From contig NZ_HE997646.1 in the NCBI RefSeq assembly GCF_000312485.1, positions 222,896 to 286,895 on the forward strand: a stretch of 64,000 nt of DNA, written 5' to 3'. Below, one piece after another: positions 1 to 8,307 of the stretch. The translations under genes and the position numbers were made by a program. How positions within the stretch are numbered: the stretch's first letter is position 1; each line of letters starts with the position of its first letter. The notes beneath the pieces were generated by a model. It saw only the letters and a list, made by a program, of their open reading frames with translations. It did not search any database and was not told the DNA's origin. This DNA is from Yersinia massiliensis CCUG 53443. GTDB taxonomy: Bacteria; Pseudomonadota; Gammaproteobacteria; Enterobacterales; Enterobacteriaceae.

Positions 1-250
1 TTTTCAAACCAAATGGCCGGAAGACTTTCCCAAGAACAGACAACGTCTGGCTCCCTTTATCTGTTTCAATATCAGATAAAGTACGCCGGCTAATCTTAAC
101 GAGAGTTGAGAACTCATCCTGAGTCATATTCAGCATATCTTTTCTCAACCGGCGCAGTAACTCACCTGCTGATATTTGCTCACCAAAGAATTGACCTAGC
201 AATTCCAGCAACAAGGCTTCACGTTCTAAAGGCGAAAGTTTTACTTTCAT
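1..250 (-). CDS. hipB: HipB-type XRE-family antitoxin (partial, runs off window)
   Basis: Reading the minus strand from the ATG at 250 gives an open frame of 83 codons to the window edge. It contains a Cro/CI-type helix-turn-helix: a stretch like LLRRLRKDMLNMTQDEFSTL is followed by KISRRTLSDIETDKGSQTL and a VLGKVFRPFGL tail. This is the expected DNA-binding antitoxin of a HipA kinase. Its ATG overlaps the hipA stop codon (ATGA), so the two are translationally coupled. The order is toxin first and antitoxin second, the reverse of E. coli hipBA. The C-terminus is not visible. Confidence 0.85.
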   Translation of the reverse strand, partial: MKVKLSPLEREALLLELLGQFFGEQISAGELLRRLRKDMLNMTQDEFSTLVKISRRTLSDIETDKGSQTLSVLGKVFRPFGLK

Positions 251-1596
251 AGCTGTGCCCACCGCTGTAATTTTTCATCCAAATAGTCAAATGCCATTCC
301 GGGCATATTGAGAATGCTATCCGGCACACCTCGCATTTTTAAACGTGATTTTAAGCCCATTAGCTTTTGGGCTGTTTGTTGGAATTCATAAAAAACATGA
401 TTGGGATCTGCCAGATCAGATAATTCGGTAATAATCGCTTTCCAGTTAAAGTTCCCACCTTCTTCATAGGGTGAACCCCACTGAGTCACTCTAGCAATAC
501 CCTCAGGATCAGCTTTCATGGGGGCGAAATCATAAATGGGTGACAGCCACATACCTTCAGGCCGCTTAATTAATGCCGTATTGCGCCCGTGATTATCAGG
601 GTTCCCAAAAGCAACATTCAATAAATCTCGTTGGACCATTTCAGTCACGAGCGCTTCTGTATTTAAAGGGTGACCTAATTCTTTAACTCGATATTGGGAC
701 GCTAATTTCCGAACCAAAGCTCGGATAACGTCGAAATGATTTAAGTGACTGCCTGGAGCAGCATTCATGACTGAGTAAATTGACTCAAGCCCATACTGCA
801 CCCGATTATTTTCAATAAAATCAATATCAAACCGAGGTAGCCATAAAGAAGGATATCGTTCTCCTTCAAGTAATCTCATCTTTTCAGTATCGATTGTATT
901 AATACCGACACTGGCTAATTCCTGATAAAAATAATATTCGGCTCGTAAAATATCGCAATCAATAGAGGTCCGTTTTCCTCTCGGAAATTTAACCAAATAA
1001 TGAGTATCTTGGTTATCGATGTCATTTTGAAACGTATCTATCCATATTTCATCCGATCTTGAACAGCATAACAGCAGTTTCGGTGCCTCTCCCCCCGCAC
1101 CTGTCGCGCCACCAGCCGCAGCCCCCATTTGTTGCGCGTATTCTAGAAACGATGAGTCACGCTCTATCACATCTTGCAGCGTAAAACGGATATTTTTTAA
1201 TTGGCTATTAGGGGGCAATTCAGGCAATGCTTCTTTTATTCGCATATTGCCTACAGGTGCAATAGTTCCATTTTTAAGCAAAATATAGTCTTGCTCACTG
1301 GCAGACATTGATTGCAACCCTAACTGATTAACCCAATAGCGGCGGCTTGCGCCAGCAGGCATAATGTCATCAATAAAGGTAAACCAATGCTTAGACGAAT
1401 AAGTGTGAGCGAGTTCAATGGGTAAATTTATGCTGCAACTGAACTCATCATCACGATACATCCACTCAATAGCATAGTCACCGTCATAACCTAGTACCGC
1501 TGGCCCTTGTCTTCCACGCGCAAGGTCGGTAAAAATCAGTTCGGCGGCATCATGCCAGATGCCGTTATTAAAAATCTGTATCGTTAATTTCGCCAC
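247..1596 (-). CDS. hipA: HipA-like serine/threonine kinase toxin
   Basis: HipA-family protein kinase, the toxin half of a type II toxin-antitoxin pair. E. coli HipA phosphorylates glutamyl-tRNA synthetase; the target here is unknown. A glycine-rich nucleotide loop (GATGAGGEAPKLL, about residues 163-175) is followed by the catalytic loop GNPDNHGRN near residue 322 and the metal-binding YDFAP motif near 345. The frame can open at GTG 1602, but GTG 1596 sits 5 nt after a GAGG ribosome site and gives MAKLTIQI, so I prefer 1596 (449 residues). No in-frame ATG is available. It overlaps the downstream HTH gene by 4 nt. The E. coli autophosphorylation serine has no obvious counterpart in the glycine loop, as in several HipA subfamilies. 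Confidence 0.88.
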   Translation of the reverse strand: MAKLTIQIFNNGIWHDAAELIFTDLARGRQGPAVLGYDGDYAIEWMYRDDEFSCSINLPIELAHTYSSKHWFTFIDDIMPAGASRRYWVNQLGLQSMSASEQDYILLKNGTIAPVGNMRIKEALPELPPNSQLKNIRFTLQDVIERDSSFLEYAQQMGAAAGGATGAGGEAPKLLLCCSRSDEIWIDTFQNDIDNQDTHYLVKFPRGKRTSIDCDILRAEYYFYQELASVGINTIDTEKMRLLEGERYPSLWLPRFDIDFIENNRVQYGLESIYSVMNAAPGSHLNHFDVIRALVRKLASQYRVKELGHPLNTEALVTEMVQRDLLNVAFGNPDNHGRNTALIKRPEGMWLSPIYDFAPMKADPEGIARVTQWGSPYEEGGNFNWKAIITELSDLADPNHVFYEFQQTAQKLMGLKSRLKMRGVPDSILNMPGMAFDYLDEKLQRWAQL

Positions 1597-1606
1597 AAAC
1601 ACCTCA

Positions 1607-1706
1607 TGAGCAAAATTTCGCTCAAATAAAAGGAAAAGGCACTACTATGTGCAAAATAATACTCATAAAAAGAGATTCAGTCAAAATATGAGCAATATTC
1701 TGCTCA
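1607..1706. promoter_or_regulatory. Three HipB-type operators, 41 bp apart
   Basis: Three 18-bp elements with the form TGAGC-N8-GCTCA lie at 1607-1624 (TGAGCAAAATTTCGCTCA), 1648-1665 (degenerate, TGTGC-N8-ACTCA) and 1689-1706 (TGAGCAATATTCTGCTCA). Start-to-start spacing is exactly 41 bp both times, about four helical turns. The 5-N8-5 layout matches the known E. coli HipB operators TATCC-N8-GGATA, although the half-site sequence differs. The middle copy covers the -10 box, and the outer two flank the core promoter. Binding by the downstream HTH protein is inferred. Confidence 0.65.
1656..1684 (-). promoter_or_regulatory. Sigma-70 promoter of hipA-hipB
   Basis: On the minus strand TTGACT (1684-1679) and TATTAT (1661-1656) are separated by exactly 17 bp, a near-consensus sigma-70 promoter. 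Its start site would fall near 1649, about 50 nt upstream of the hipA start. The -10 box lies inside the middle one of three palindromic operators, as expected for an autorepressed toxin-antitoxin promoter. Confidence 0.7.
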
Positions 1707-1752
1707 CAATGAAGATGGTACTCACACTTAATGCCGCTAAAATTTTGCCAAA

Positions 1753-1766
1753 TTGATCTAAATCAT
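1753..1766. promoter_or_regulatory. FNR-like site upstream of trhP
   Basis: TTGATCTAAATCAT matches the FNR consensus TTGAT-N4-ATCAA at 9 of 10 positions. It lies about 120 bp upstream of the trhP start and could place this gene under oxygen control. This is a single-motif call with no verified promoter. Confidence 0.35.
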
Positions 1767-1884
1767 TTAAACCTGACAAAAGTTGTGCGATGACTGATTT
1801 TCAGGGGCGGCAAGGTTACAATCCTCGGCTTTTAGCCACCCCTATGGGCGTGGTTCTGACTTGAACTCAGACTGAGAGCCAACT

Positions 1885-3279
1885 ATGTCGTCATCTGCAC
1901 CATTATCAAATAAGCCTTTTACACCCGAATTATTGTCCCCTGCCGGTACGCTCAAAAACATGCGCTATGCCTTTGCTTACGGGGCGGATGCTGTTTATGC
2001 CGGCCAGCCGCGTTATAGCCTGCGGGTACGCAATAATGAATTCAATCACGAAAATCTGGCATTAGGGATCCAAGAAGCACATGCGCTAGGCAAACGCTTC
2101 TACGTGGTGGTGAATATTGCCCCCCACAATTCCAAACTGAAAACTTTTTTACGTGATTTGAAACCCGTGATTGATATGGGACCAGATGCGCTGATTATGT
2201 CGGATCCCGGCTTGATTATGCTGGTGCGCGAAGCCTTCCCTGAGATGGACATTCATTTGTCCGTGCAGGCTAACGCCGTCAACTGGGCGACCGTCAAGTT
2301 CTGGCAACAGATGGGCCTGACTCGCGTGATCCTCTCCCGTGAGTTATCGCTGGAAGAGATCGCTGAAATCCGCGCGCAAGTCCCCGAAATGGAACTGGAA
2401 ATCTTTGTCCACGGTGCGTTATGCATGGCCTATTCTGGCCGTTGCCTGCTATCGGGTTATATCAATAAGCGCGATCCGAATCAGGGAACATGCACCAATG
2501 CTTGCCGTTGGGAATATAACGTTCAAGAAGGCAAAGAAGACGAAATCGGTAACATCGTGCACATCCACCAGCCCATTGCGGTGAAGAATGTCGAACCTAC
2601 ATTGGGTATCGGCGCACCGACCGATAAAGTCTTTATGATAGAAGAGGCCCAGCGTCCCGGCGAGTATATGACGGCCTCAGAAGATGAGCACGGCACGTAC
2701 ATCATGAACTCAAAAGATTTGCGGGCGATTCAACATGTGGAACGCCTAACGCAATTAGGTGTGCATTCGCTGAAAATTGAGGGCCGGACTAAATCGTTCT
2801 ACTATTGCGCCCGTACCGCGCAAGTTTACCGCCGCGCGATTGATGATGCTGTTGCGGGCAAACCTTTCGATCCAACATTATTGACCACGCTGGAAGGTCT
2901 GGCTCATCGAGGCTACACCGAAGGTTTCTTACGCCGCCACGTGCATGAAGATCAACAAACCTATGACTACGGCTATTCTGTTTCTGAAAGCCAACAGTTT
3001 GTCGGCGAGTTTACCGGTGTACGCCGTGATGGCTTGGCTGAAGTCGCCGTCAAAAACAAATTTTCGGTCGGTGACAGCGTTGAACTGATGACACCAAGCG
3101 GCAATATCCAGTTTATCCTCGACAGCATGCAGGATAAAAAAGGCCAGTCTGCGGAGATCGCGCCAGGTAATGGGCATATCATGTATTTGCCGATCCCCGC
3201 CGATATTAATGTGGAATATGGCTTGTTGATCCGGAATCTGAACGGAACAAATAGCCGTAATCCCCATGAAAAAGCGTAA
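1885..3279 (+). CDS. trhP: tRNA 5-hydroxyuridine synthesis protein TrhP (U32 family)
   Basis: TrhP (YegQ) belongs to peptidase family U32. In E. coli it makes 5-hydroxyuridine at wobble position 34 of tRNAs, in parallel with the oxygen-dependent enzyme TrhO, and uses prephenate-linked chemistry with an Fe-S cluster. The 464-residue product is slightly longer than E. coli YegQ. It carries the U32 signature VHGALCMAYSGRCLLSGY near residue 174, followed by the conserved cysteine segment DPNQGTCTNACRWEY. The start follows GAGAG by a short spacer. It is a single gene ending at a strong terminator, with cyaR immediately downstream, the same arrangement as in E. coli. Confidence 0.93.
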   Translation: MSSSAPLSNKPFTPELLSPAGTLKNMRYAFAYGADAVYAGQPRYSLRVRNNEFNHENLALGIQEAHALGKRFYVVVNIAPHNSKLKTFLRDLKPVIDMGPDALIMSDPGLIMLVREAFPEMDIHLSVQANAVNWATVKFWQQMGLTRVILSRELSLEEIAEIRAQVPEMELEIFVHGALCMAYSGRCLLSGYINKRDPNQGTCTNACRWEYNVQEGKEDEIGNIVHIHQPIAVKNVEPTLGIGAPTDKVFMIEEAQRPGEYMTASEDEHGTYIMNSKDLRAIQHVERLTQLGVHSLKIEGRTKSFYYCARTAQVYRRAIDDAVAGKPFDPTLLTTLEGLAHRGYTEGFLRRHVHEDQQTYDYGYSVSESQQFVGEFTGVRRDGLAEVAVKNKFSVGDSVELMTPSGNIQFILDSMQDKKGQSAEIAPGNGHIMYLPIPADINVEYGLLIRNLNGTNSRNPHEKA

Positions 3280-3297
3280 CGTAGACTAATAAAAAAT

Positions 3298-3323
3298 AAT
3301 GCCATCGCTAAGATGGCATTTTT
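3298..3323 (+). terminator. Rho-independent terminator of trhP
   Basis: AATGCCATC, loop GCTAA, then GATGGCATT and TTT: a perfect 9-bp stem followed by T residues, 19 nt after the trhP stop. Confidence 0.85.
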
Positions 3324-3331
3324 AGCAAATA

Positions 3332-3347
3332 TTAGAATCAGATCACA
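3332..3347. promoter_or_regulatory. CRP-like site for cyaR
   Basis: TTAGA-ATCAGA-TCACA has one perfect CRP half-site and one weak one with the correct 6-bp spacer. Its centre (3339.5) lies about 42 bp upstream of the inferred cyaR start, the class II position. E. coli CyaR is CRP-cAMP activated. A TAGTAT sequence at 3369-3374 could be the -10 box. Confidence 0.5.
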
Positions 3348-3381
3348 TCAATTATAATATCATCGAGGTAGTATAGCTCGA

Positions 3382-3471
3382 GTACAATCAAGAACTAAAA
3401 AAGATTTAAAACAAGACTAGGAACCACCTCCTTGGCTAGCCCAATCTCCCTTGGGCTGGCCTTTTCTTTTT
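3382..3471 (+). ncRNA. cyaR: CyaR (RyeE) Hfq-dependent small RNA
   Basis: The segment AGGAACCACCTCCTTGGC followed by a hairpin with AATCTCCC in the loop and a T-rich tail reproduces the conserved 3' half of E. coli CyaR (AGGAACCACCTCCTTAGCC, then a stem-loop around TAATCTCCCTTA). The CCACCTCC stretch is the anti-Shine-Dalgarno seed used by CyaR to repress mRNAs such as ompX, luxS and nadE. The terminator stem is 3434-3461 (GGCTAGCCCAA / TTGGGCTGGCC), followed by TTTTCTTTTT. Location just downstream of trhP on the same strand matches E. coli. The 5' end is estimated from E. coli length and the CRP-like site. Confidence 0.85.
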
Positions 3472-3840
3472 GTTTTCCATCCCGCTGATTCCAAACGACT
3501 TTATCGCTAACCTCATTATTAATCATCTGCGTTAAGCGATTAACTAATAATAAAAAATGGCGTTTACAAGAATAGTCTGACTTCAAATAATAATTATTCC
3601 AGTTAGCTAAATATTCTAGAAAGAATAAAACCCATTCATTTTAATCCTAACAATCATTAATATTTTCAATTATTCTTGAAATAATCGGATATAGCCATAG
3701 CGGTCAAAAGTAGACCGCTTGTACACGAGTCAGAGAAAAGTGATCACGGCTAACAAGCCCGAGACTTCATAGATGAAGGGTATATACTTTAGTGCGATAA
3801 CAGAATTTAACGCGATAACAGAAATGATATGGAGCAAGTT
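3472..3840. other. AT-rich intergenic region before yegS
   Basis: No gene is supported here. The stretch is AT-rich and ends with a 12-bp direct repeat GCGATAACAGAA (about 3794-3805 and 3812-3823) just upstream of the yegS ribosome site. It probably contains the yegS promoter, which I could not place confidently. Confidence 0.4.
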
Positions 3841-4740
3841 ATGACCTCAACACCCTGCGCCCTTCTCATCTTAAACGGTAAAGAATCAGGTAATCTTGAT
3901 GTTCGGCAGGCAGTTAAAAACCTGCGTGAGGAAGGCGTAACGCTTCATGTGCGGGTCACTTGGGAGCAAGGTGATGCGAAACGTTATGTCAAAGAGGCCA
4001 TAACACTGGAGGTTGATACCCTGATTGCCGGTGGTGGCGATGGGACGATTAATGAAGTCGCCACTGCATTGATGGCAATCCCCATCACCGATCGGCCTAA
4101 TTTGGGGATTGTGCCGCTGGGCACCGCCAACGATTTTGCCACTAGCTGCAATATTCCGCTGCAAATCGACAACGCAATGCAATTGGCCGTCAAAGGCCGC
4201 GCCGTTGCTATTGATATCGCGCAAGTCAATGACGAACACTATTTCATCAATATGGCGACGGGAGGTTTTGGCACTCGTATCACCACGGAAACACCCGAGA
4301 AACTCAAAGCCGTGCTAGGCGGGGCTTCGTATTTTATCCATGGTCTGATGCGTATGGACGCCATAAAAGCCGATAGCTGCGAAATTCATGGGCCTGACTT
4401 CGATTGGGCGGGTGATGCATTGGTGATAGGGATAGGCAATGGTAGACAAGCGGGGGGTGGGCAGCCTCTTTGCCCCACAGCACTGATTAATGATGGCCAA
4501 CTGCAATTACGCCTGCTGACGGCCGAAGAGTTACTGCCTGCTTTACTGACGAGTGTCTTTAGTGGTGAGAAAAACAAAAACATTGTTGAAGCCACCCTGC
4601 CGTGGTTAGAAATCACTGCACCTCACGACATTATCTTTAATTTGGATGGTGAACCCTTGTCAGGTAAGCATTTCCGCATCGAAATCCTTCCCAATGCTAT
4701 TCAGTGCCGCCTTCCGCCAAATTGCGAACTGCTCGGCTAG
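3841..4740 (+). CDS. yegS: Lipid kinase YegS
   Basis: Soluble diacylglycerol-kinase-family enzyme; E. coli YegS phosphorylates phosphatidylglycerol in vitro. The N-terminal nucleotide-binding domain shows the GGGDGT motif (in [15 protein letters not shown], about residue 64) followed by GTANDFA near residue 93. The C-terminal lid contains NLDGEPLSG near residue 271. Translation is placed at ATG 3841, which has GGAG six bases upstream and gives 299 residues, the E. coli length. The in-frame ATG at 3829 has no ribosome site. It stands alone between cyaR and the srl operon. Confidence 0.93.
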   Translation: MTSTPCALLILNGKESGNLDVRQAVKNLREEGVTLHVRVTWEQGDAKRYVKEAITLEVDTLIAGGGDGTINEVATALMAIPITDRPNLGIVPLGTANDFATSCNIPLQIDNAMQLAVKGRAVAIDIAQVNDEHYFINMATGGFGTRITTETPEKLKAVLGGASYFIHGLMRMDAIKADSCEIHGPDFDWAGDALVIGIGNGRQAGGGQPLCPTALINDGQLQLRLLTAEELLPALLTSVFSGEKNKNIVEATLPWLEITAPHDIIFNLDGEPLSGKHFRIEILPNAIQCRLPPNCELLG

Positions 4741-4905
4741 TGATATCTTTGTGGGTTAACGCCGGTTAGCCCATGATTTATTTCAATTTTGCCTCCCCAC
4801 ACCGCCAACAAAACCTCACAATAACCTGATTTCATTTAGGTACATTTCGCGCATCCCTATCCAATACCTTTCATTTCAAATCAATTTTCTTTTATTTTTA
4901 ATATT

Positions 4906-4933
4906 CACTTTGAAAGATTTATCTTTCAAAGTG
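4906..4933. promoter_or_regulatory. 28-bp palindrome, candidate SrlR operator
   Basis: CACTTTGAAAGA, centre TTTA, then TCTTTCAAAGTG: a perfect 12-bp inverted repeat 200 bp upstream of srlA. The size suits a dimer or tetramer of a DeoR-family repressor such as SrlR encoded in the operon; assignment is by location only. There is no T-run after it, so it is not an obvious terminator. Confidence 0.5.
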
Positions 4934-4947
4934 TGATCTATATGCAA
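4932..4947. promoter_or_regulatory. CRP-like site for the srl operon
   Basis: TGTGA-TCTATA-TGCAA has a perfect left CRP half-site and 3 of 5 matches on the right. It abuts the 28-bp palindrome upstream of srlA, where CRP activation would fit catabolite control of glucitol genes. The rest of 4741-5132 is AT-rich and holds no ORF that I trust. Confidence 0.4.
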
Positions 4948-5132
4948 TAAATAGATCTAAAAAATGATTAAGGTAGTTGCATGGCGATAGACAAGATTCT
5001 GAGGTTCGCTTTAATACTTCAGTATTTTGAAAACCATTCTAGCATGTGGTCTCTAAAATTTCTTTTCATAACAAAACCTTATAACAAAGGTTTATAAAAA
5101 ACAGCCATAACCTCGATTACAGGAGAAATAGA

Positions 5133-5681
5133 ATGATTGAACTTATAACCCATGGAGCCGAGTGGTTTATCGGACTCTTTCAGAAAGGGGGAGAAGTTTT
5201 TGTTGGTATGGTCACCGGGATTTTACCTTTACTGATCAGTTTGTTAGTCATCATGAATGCCCTGATCAAATTTGTTGGTCAGGATAGGATCGAACGTTTG
5301 GCACAGCGCTGCGCGGGGAATCCTATTTCTCGTTACCTGCTGTTGCCATTAATCGGGACTTTCGTTTTTTGTAACCCGATGACCTTAAGTCTCGGGCGCT
5401 TTATGCCAGAGAAATACAAACCAAGTTATTACGCAGCCGCTTCGTACAGTTGCCACTCTATGAATGGTCTGTTCCCACACATCAACCCAGGTGAGTTATT
5501 CGTCTTCTTAGGTATTGCCAGTGGCTTAACCACATTGGGCTTACCGCTGGGTCCACTAGCCGTGAGTTACTTCTTGGTCGGGTTGTTCACCAACTTCTTC
5601 CGTGGCTGGGTAACTGACCTGACGACCACCATTTTCGAACGCAAAATGGGCATCAGTCTGGACCGTAACGTACAACTTTAA
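5133..5681 (+). CDS. srlA: Glucitol/sorbitol PTS EIIC component
   Basis: Membrane channel subunit of the glucitol-specific phosphotransferase system (Gut family), which takes up sorbitol as sorbitol-6-phosphate. The 182-residue protein is mostly hydrophobic, with a membrane segment near residues 20-47 ([20 protein letters not shown]) and a conserved polar loop [22 protein letters not shown] near 79-100. AGGAG lies 7 nt before the ATG. It is first in a seven-gene operon srlA-E-B-D-M-R-gutQ, the E. coli order. Confidence 0.94.
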   Translation: MIELITHGAEWFIGLFQKGGEVFVGMVTGILPLLISLLVIMNALIKFVGQDRIERLAQRCAGNPISRYLLLPLIGTFVFCNPMTLSLGRFMPEKYKPSYYAAASYSCHSMNGLFPHINPGELFVFLGIASGLTTLGLPLGPLAVSYFLVGLFTNFFRGWVTDLTTTIFERKMGISLDRNVQL

Positions 5682-5716
5682 TATGTAAATTAAATACATA
5701 CTGTGTGGAGCAGATC

Positions 5717-6742
5717 ATGAGTGAATTTATCCGGATTGAAAAAGGCGAAGGCGGTTGGGGTGGCCCATTAGAGTTGGCCATCGTCCCCGGTAAAAAAATT
5801 GTTTATATCACCGCAGGGACTCGCCCAGCGATTATCGACCGTATTAGTGAACTGACCGGCTGGGAAGCGGTGGATGGATTCAAAGAAGGTGAACCGCCAG
5901 CGGAAGAAATTGCGGTTGCGATCATTGACTGTGGCGGCACTCTACGCTGCGGTTTGTATCCAAAACGCCGTATTCCAACAGTCAACATCCATTCAACCGG
6001 CCAATCCGGACCGATGGCGCAGTACATACTGGAAGATATTTATGTTTCCGGTGTCCGTGAAAAGAATATCCAGAAAATCAGTGGACAAGGCCAAGCATCA
6101 CCCACTGTTGCGCCAGCAGAAACCATCACTGCACCAGCACCAAAAGCTGTAGATAACGCGGCAGCCAAAGCAGGACGTGATTACGACACCAGCAAAAAAA
6201 TCACTGAACAAAGTGATGGTTTGTTGGCAAAAGTTGGGATGGGGATGGGGTCTGTTGTGGCGGTGTTCTTCCAGTCAGGTCGCGACACCATTGACACCGT
6301 ATTGAAAACTATCCTGCCATTTATGGCCTTCGTATCGGCATTAATCGGCATCATTATGGCATCTGGTTTGGGTGATTTTATTGCCCACGGCCTCACGCCA
6401 TTGGCCAGTAGTCCAATAGGGCTCGTGCTCTTGGCACTGATTTGTTCCTTCCCACTGTTGTCACCGTTCTTAGGCCCAGGGGCCGTTATTGCACAAGTTA
6501 TCGGCGTATTGGTTGGGGTACAAATTGGTTTGGGGAATATCCCACCACAATTAGCCCTACCCGCGTTGTTTGCGATAAATGCTCAAGCGGCATGTGACTT
6601 CATCCCTGTGGGTCTGTCATTGGCTGAAGCGAAGCAAGATACGGTGCGGGTTGGTGTGCCATCCGTATTAGTTGGCCGCTTCCTGACCGGTGCACCAACA
6701 GTGTTAATTGCTTGGGCTGTGTCCGCCTTTATCTATCAGTAA
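5717..6742 (+). CDS. srlE: Glucitol/sorbitol PTS EIIBC component
   Basis: This subunit carries the phosphorylated EIIB domain and a second membrane part. The N-terminal half includes the presumed phosphocysteine region [16 protein letters not shown] (about residues 68-83). An Ala/Pro-rich linker follows, then a hydrophobic C-terminal domain with [22 protein letters not shown] 5717 has GGAG six bases upstream and gives [16 protein letters not shown], so the GTG at 5705 is not used. At 341 residues it exceeds the E. coli protein because of the linker. It lies 35 nt after srlA. Confidence 0.93.
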   Translation: MSEFIRIEKGEGGWGGPLELAIVPGKKIVYITAGTRPAIIDRISELTGWEAVDGFKEGEPPAEEIAVAIIDCGGTLRCGLYPKRRIPTVNIHSTGQSGPMAQYILEDIYVSGVREKNIQKISGQGQASPTVAPAETITAPAPKAVDNAAAKAGRDYDTSKKITEQSDGLLAKVGMGMGSVVAVFFQSGRDTIDTVLKTILPFMAFVSALIGIIMASGLGDFIAHGLTPLASSPIGLVLLALICSFPLLSPFLGPGAVIAQVIGVLVGVQIGLGNIPPQLALPALFAINAQAACDFIPVGLSLAEAKQDTVRVGVPSVLVGRFLTGAPTVLIAWAVSAFIYQ

Positions 6743-6829
6743 CAGGTGCTATGTCAGCCAGATTTATCGAATCGGTAAAACCGTAACGTAAAGATTTCTG
6801 TAAAAAATTCAACGGTTAAGGATGTACGT

Positions 6830-7192
6830 ATGAATACTATTTATCAGACAACCATTACCAATATCGGCGACAGCGCCCGCGAGGCGCTGCTTGATGACAT
6901 GCTCATCACCTTCCGCGAAGGGGCACCTAAAGATATTGAAGAGTTCTGTTTTATCCACCAGCACAGCACCACTGATGGGGAATTACAGGCAGGCAACATT
7001 ATGGAACTGGCACAACAGCGCTATGTCATCACGGCGGTTGGCGAGGTTGCGACCCAAAATTTACGCGAATTGGGTCATGTCACCATCCGTTTCAACGGAG
7101 ATGAACAACCTGAGTTTCCCGGTTCCATTCATGTGAACGGCCCGACACCCAGTGATATTCCTATCGGCAGCTCACTGAAATTTATTCGTTAA
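6830..7192 (+). CDS. srlB: Glucitol/sorbitol PTS EIIA component
   Basis: Cytoplasmic EIIA-Gut, which passes phosphate from HPr to the SrlE B domain. The product has 120 residues, close to the E. coli protein, and aligns from the start (YQTTITNIGDSAREAL). The likely phospho-histidine lies in EEFCFIHQHS near residues 37-46. The C-terminus HVTIRFNGD...FPGSIHVNGP is typical. AAGGA lies upstream of the ATG. An 87-nt gap separates it from srlE. Confidence 0.94.
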   Translation: MNTIYQTTITNIGDSAREALLDDMLITFREGAPKDIEEFCFIHQHSTTDGELQAGNIMELAQQRYVITAVGEVATQNLRELGHVTIRFNGDEQPEFPGSIHVNGPTPSDIPIGSSLKFIR

Positions 7193-7207
7193 TTGATTTA
7201 TTAATTT

Positions 7208-7266
7208 ATACCCAACGCCATTGACGCTGCGGCTAACACTGCTGCAGCGTCAAGAACCGCGGGTAA
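7208..7266. repeat. Short ERIC derivative between srlB and srlD
   Basis: TATACCCAACGCCATTG is joined to a CGCTGCGGCTAACACTGCTG-type segment that ends GCGTCAAGAACCGCGGGTA. These are the two outer ends of a Yersinia ERIC element with the central hairpin deleted. The 10-bp arms TTGACGCTGC (7221-7230) and GCAGCGTCAA (7244-7253) form a perfect stem within the transcript. Confidence 0.6.
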
Positions 7267-7280
7267 ATGTGGAGGTGTAT

Positions 7281-8063
7281 ATGTCACAACAAGTAGCAGT
7301 AGTGATTGGTGGTGGACAAACTCTGGGCGCTTTTTTGTGCCACGGTCTTGCCGAAGCGGGTTATAAAGTCGCGGTGGCAGATTTAAATTCTGATAACGCT
7401 CAGTTGGTCGCCGAACAGATTAATGCAGAGTATGGTGCTGATAGCGCCCGTGGTTTTCAGGTTGATGCAACCAATGAAAGCAGCGTAGAGATGCTGGCAA
7501 AAGCGGTGGATCAAAGTTTCCATCGGAGCGATTTGTTAGTCTACAGTGCAGGTATCGCGAAAGCCGCGCCGATCACTGATTTCCCGCTGGGTGATTTCGA
7601 CCGTTCATTGCAGGTGAATTTAGTGGGCTATTTCTTATGCGCTCGTGAATTCTCTCGGTTAATGATTCGTGATGGTCATGGAGGACGTATTATCCAAATC
7701 AATTCCAAATCAGGTAAAGTGGGCAGCAAACACAACTCCGGTTACAGTGCTGCGAAGTTCGGCGGTGTGGGTCTGACGCAATCTTTAGCATTAGATTTGG
7801 CTGATTACGGTATTACCGTGCATTCACTGATGTTAGGTAATTTGCTGAAATCGCCGATGTTCCAGTCACTTTTACCTCAGTACGCAGCCAAATTGGGCAT
7901 TAAGCCAGAAGAAGTTGAGAAGTACTATACCGATAAAGTGCCACTAAAACGGGGTTGTGATTATCAAGATGTGTTGAATACCCTGCTGTTTTACGCCAGT
8001 GATAAGGCCAGCTATTGCACCGGTCAATCCATCAATATTACCGGTGGGCAGGTGATGTTTTAA
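7281..8063 (+). CDS. srlD: Sorbitol-6-phosphate 2-dehydrogenase
   Basis: Short-chain dehydrogenase that oxidises sorbitol-6-phosphate to fructose-6-phosphate with NAD, feeding glycolysis. The Rossmann motif GGGQTLGAF lies near residues 9-17, the NAG-like YSAGIAK near 90, and the catalytic Tyr/Lys pair in YSAAK near 155-159. ATG 7281 follows GGAGG by five bases, giving 260 residues as in E. coli. The longer upstream frame runs through the ERIC derivative and has no ribosome site. Confidence 0.95.
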   Translation: MSQQVAVVIGGGQTLGAFLCHGLAEAGYKVAVADLNSDNAQLVAEQINAEYGADSARGFQVDATNESSVEMLAKAVDQSFHRSDLLVYSAGIAKAAPITDFPLGDFDRSLQVNLVGYFLCAREFSRLMIRDGHGGRIIQINSKSGKVGSKHNSGYSAAKFGGVGLTQSLALDLADYGITVHSLMLGNLLKSPMFQSLLPQYAAKLGIKPEEVEKYYTDKVPLKRGCDYQDVLNTLLFYASDKASYCTGQSINITGGQVMF

Positions 8064-8079
8064 GGTAGCAAAAGAGAAA

Positions 8080-8306
8080 CCCGAATCACTGACTCGCACC
8101 GGTGATTCGGGAATTTCAAAATGTGATTCAGGTCAACAAGCGCAGCTAACACCGCTGCGGCGTCAAGGCAAAGGATTACTCAAAGCCATTGGCGTTGCAG
8201 CAAGGCAGCAAACGAATGAATCCCGATGAGCTGACATCAGTCAGTGATTCGGGTGAATGAGAGCAGCTAACACCGCTGCGGCGTCAAGGGCGAAGAGTAA
8301 AGAGAA
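8080..8306. repeat. Two ERIC elements in tandem between srlD and srlM
   Basis: The segment AGCTAACACCGCTGCGGCGT occurs at 8144 and again at 8265, 121 bp apart. The second unit is a full ERIC with the central TCCCGATGAGCTGAC / GTCAGTGATTCGGG hairpin, which resembles the enterobacterial ERIC core (AAGTAAGTGACTGGGG). The first is partial, with a 10-bp stem CCCGAATCAC (8080-8089) / GTGATTCGGG (8102-8111). The array ends 2 bp before the srlM ATG and therefore forms its translated leader. Confidence 0.8.
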
Positions 8307-8307
8307 T

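Noticed and set aside
3395-3586. 63-codon minus-strand ORF between trhP and yegS
   Set aside because: It is antisense to CyaR and its terminator, has no ribosome site and no recognisable protein features.
8257-8307. Longer srlM start at ATG 8257
   Set aside because: The extension is translated ERIC repeat; the family start and the better ribosome spacing are at 8308. It is retained only as a possibility in the findings.
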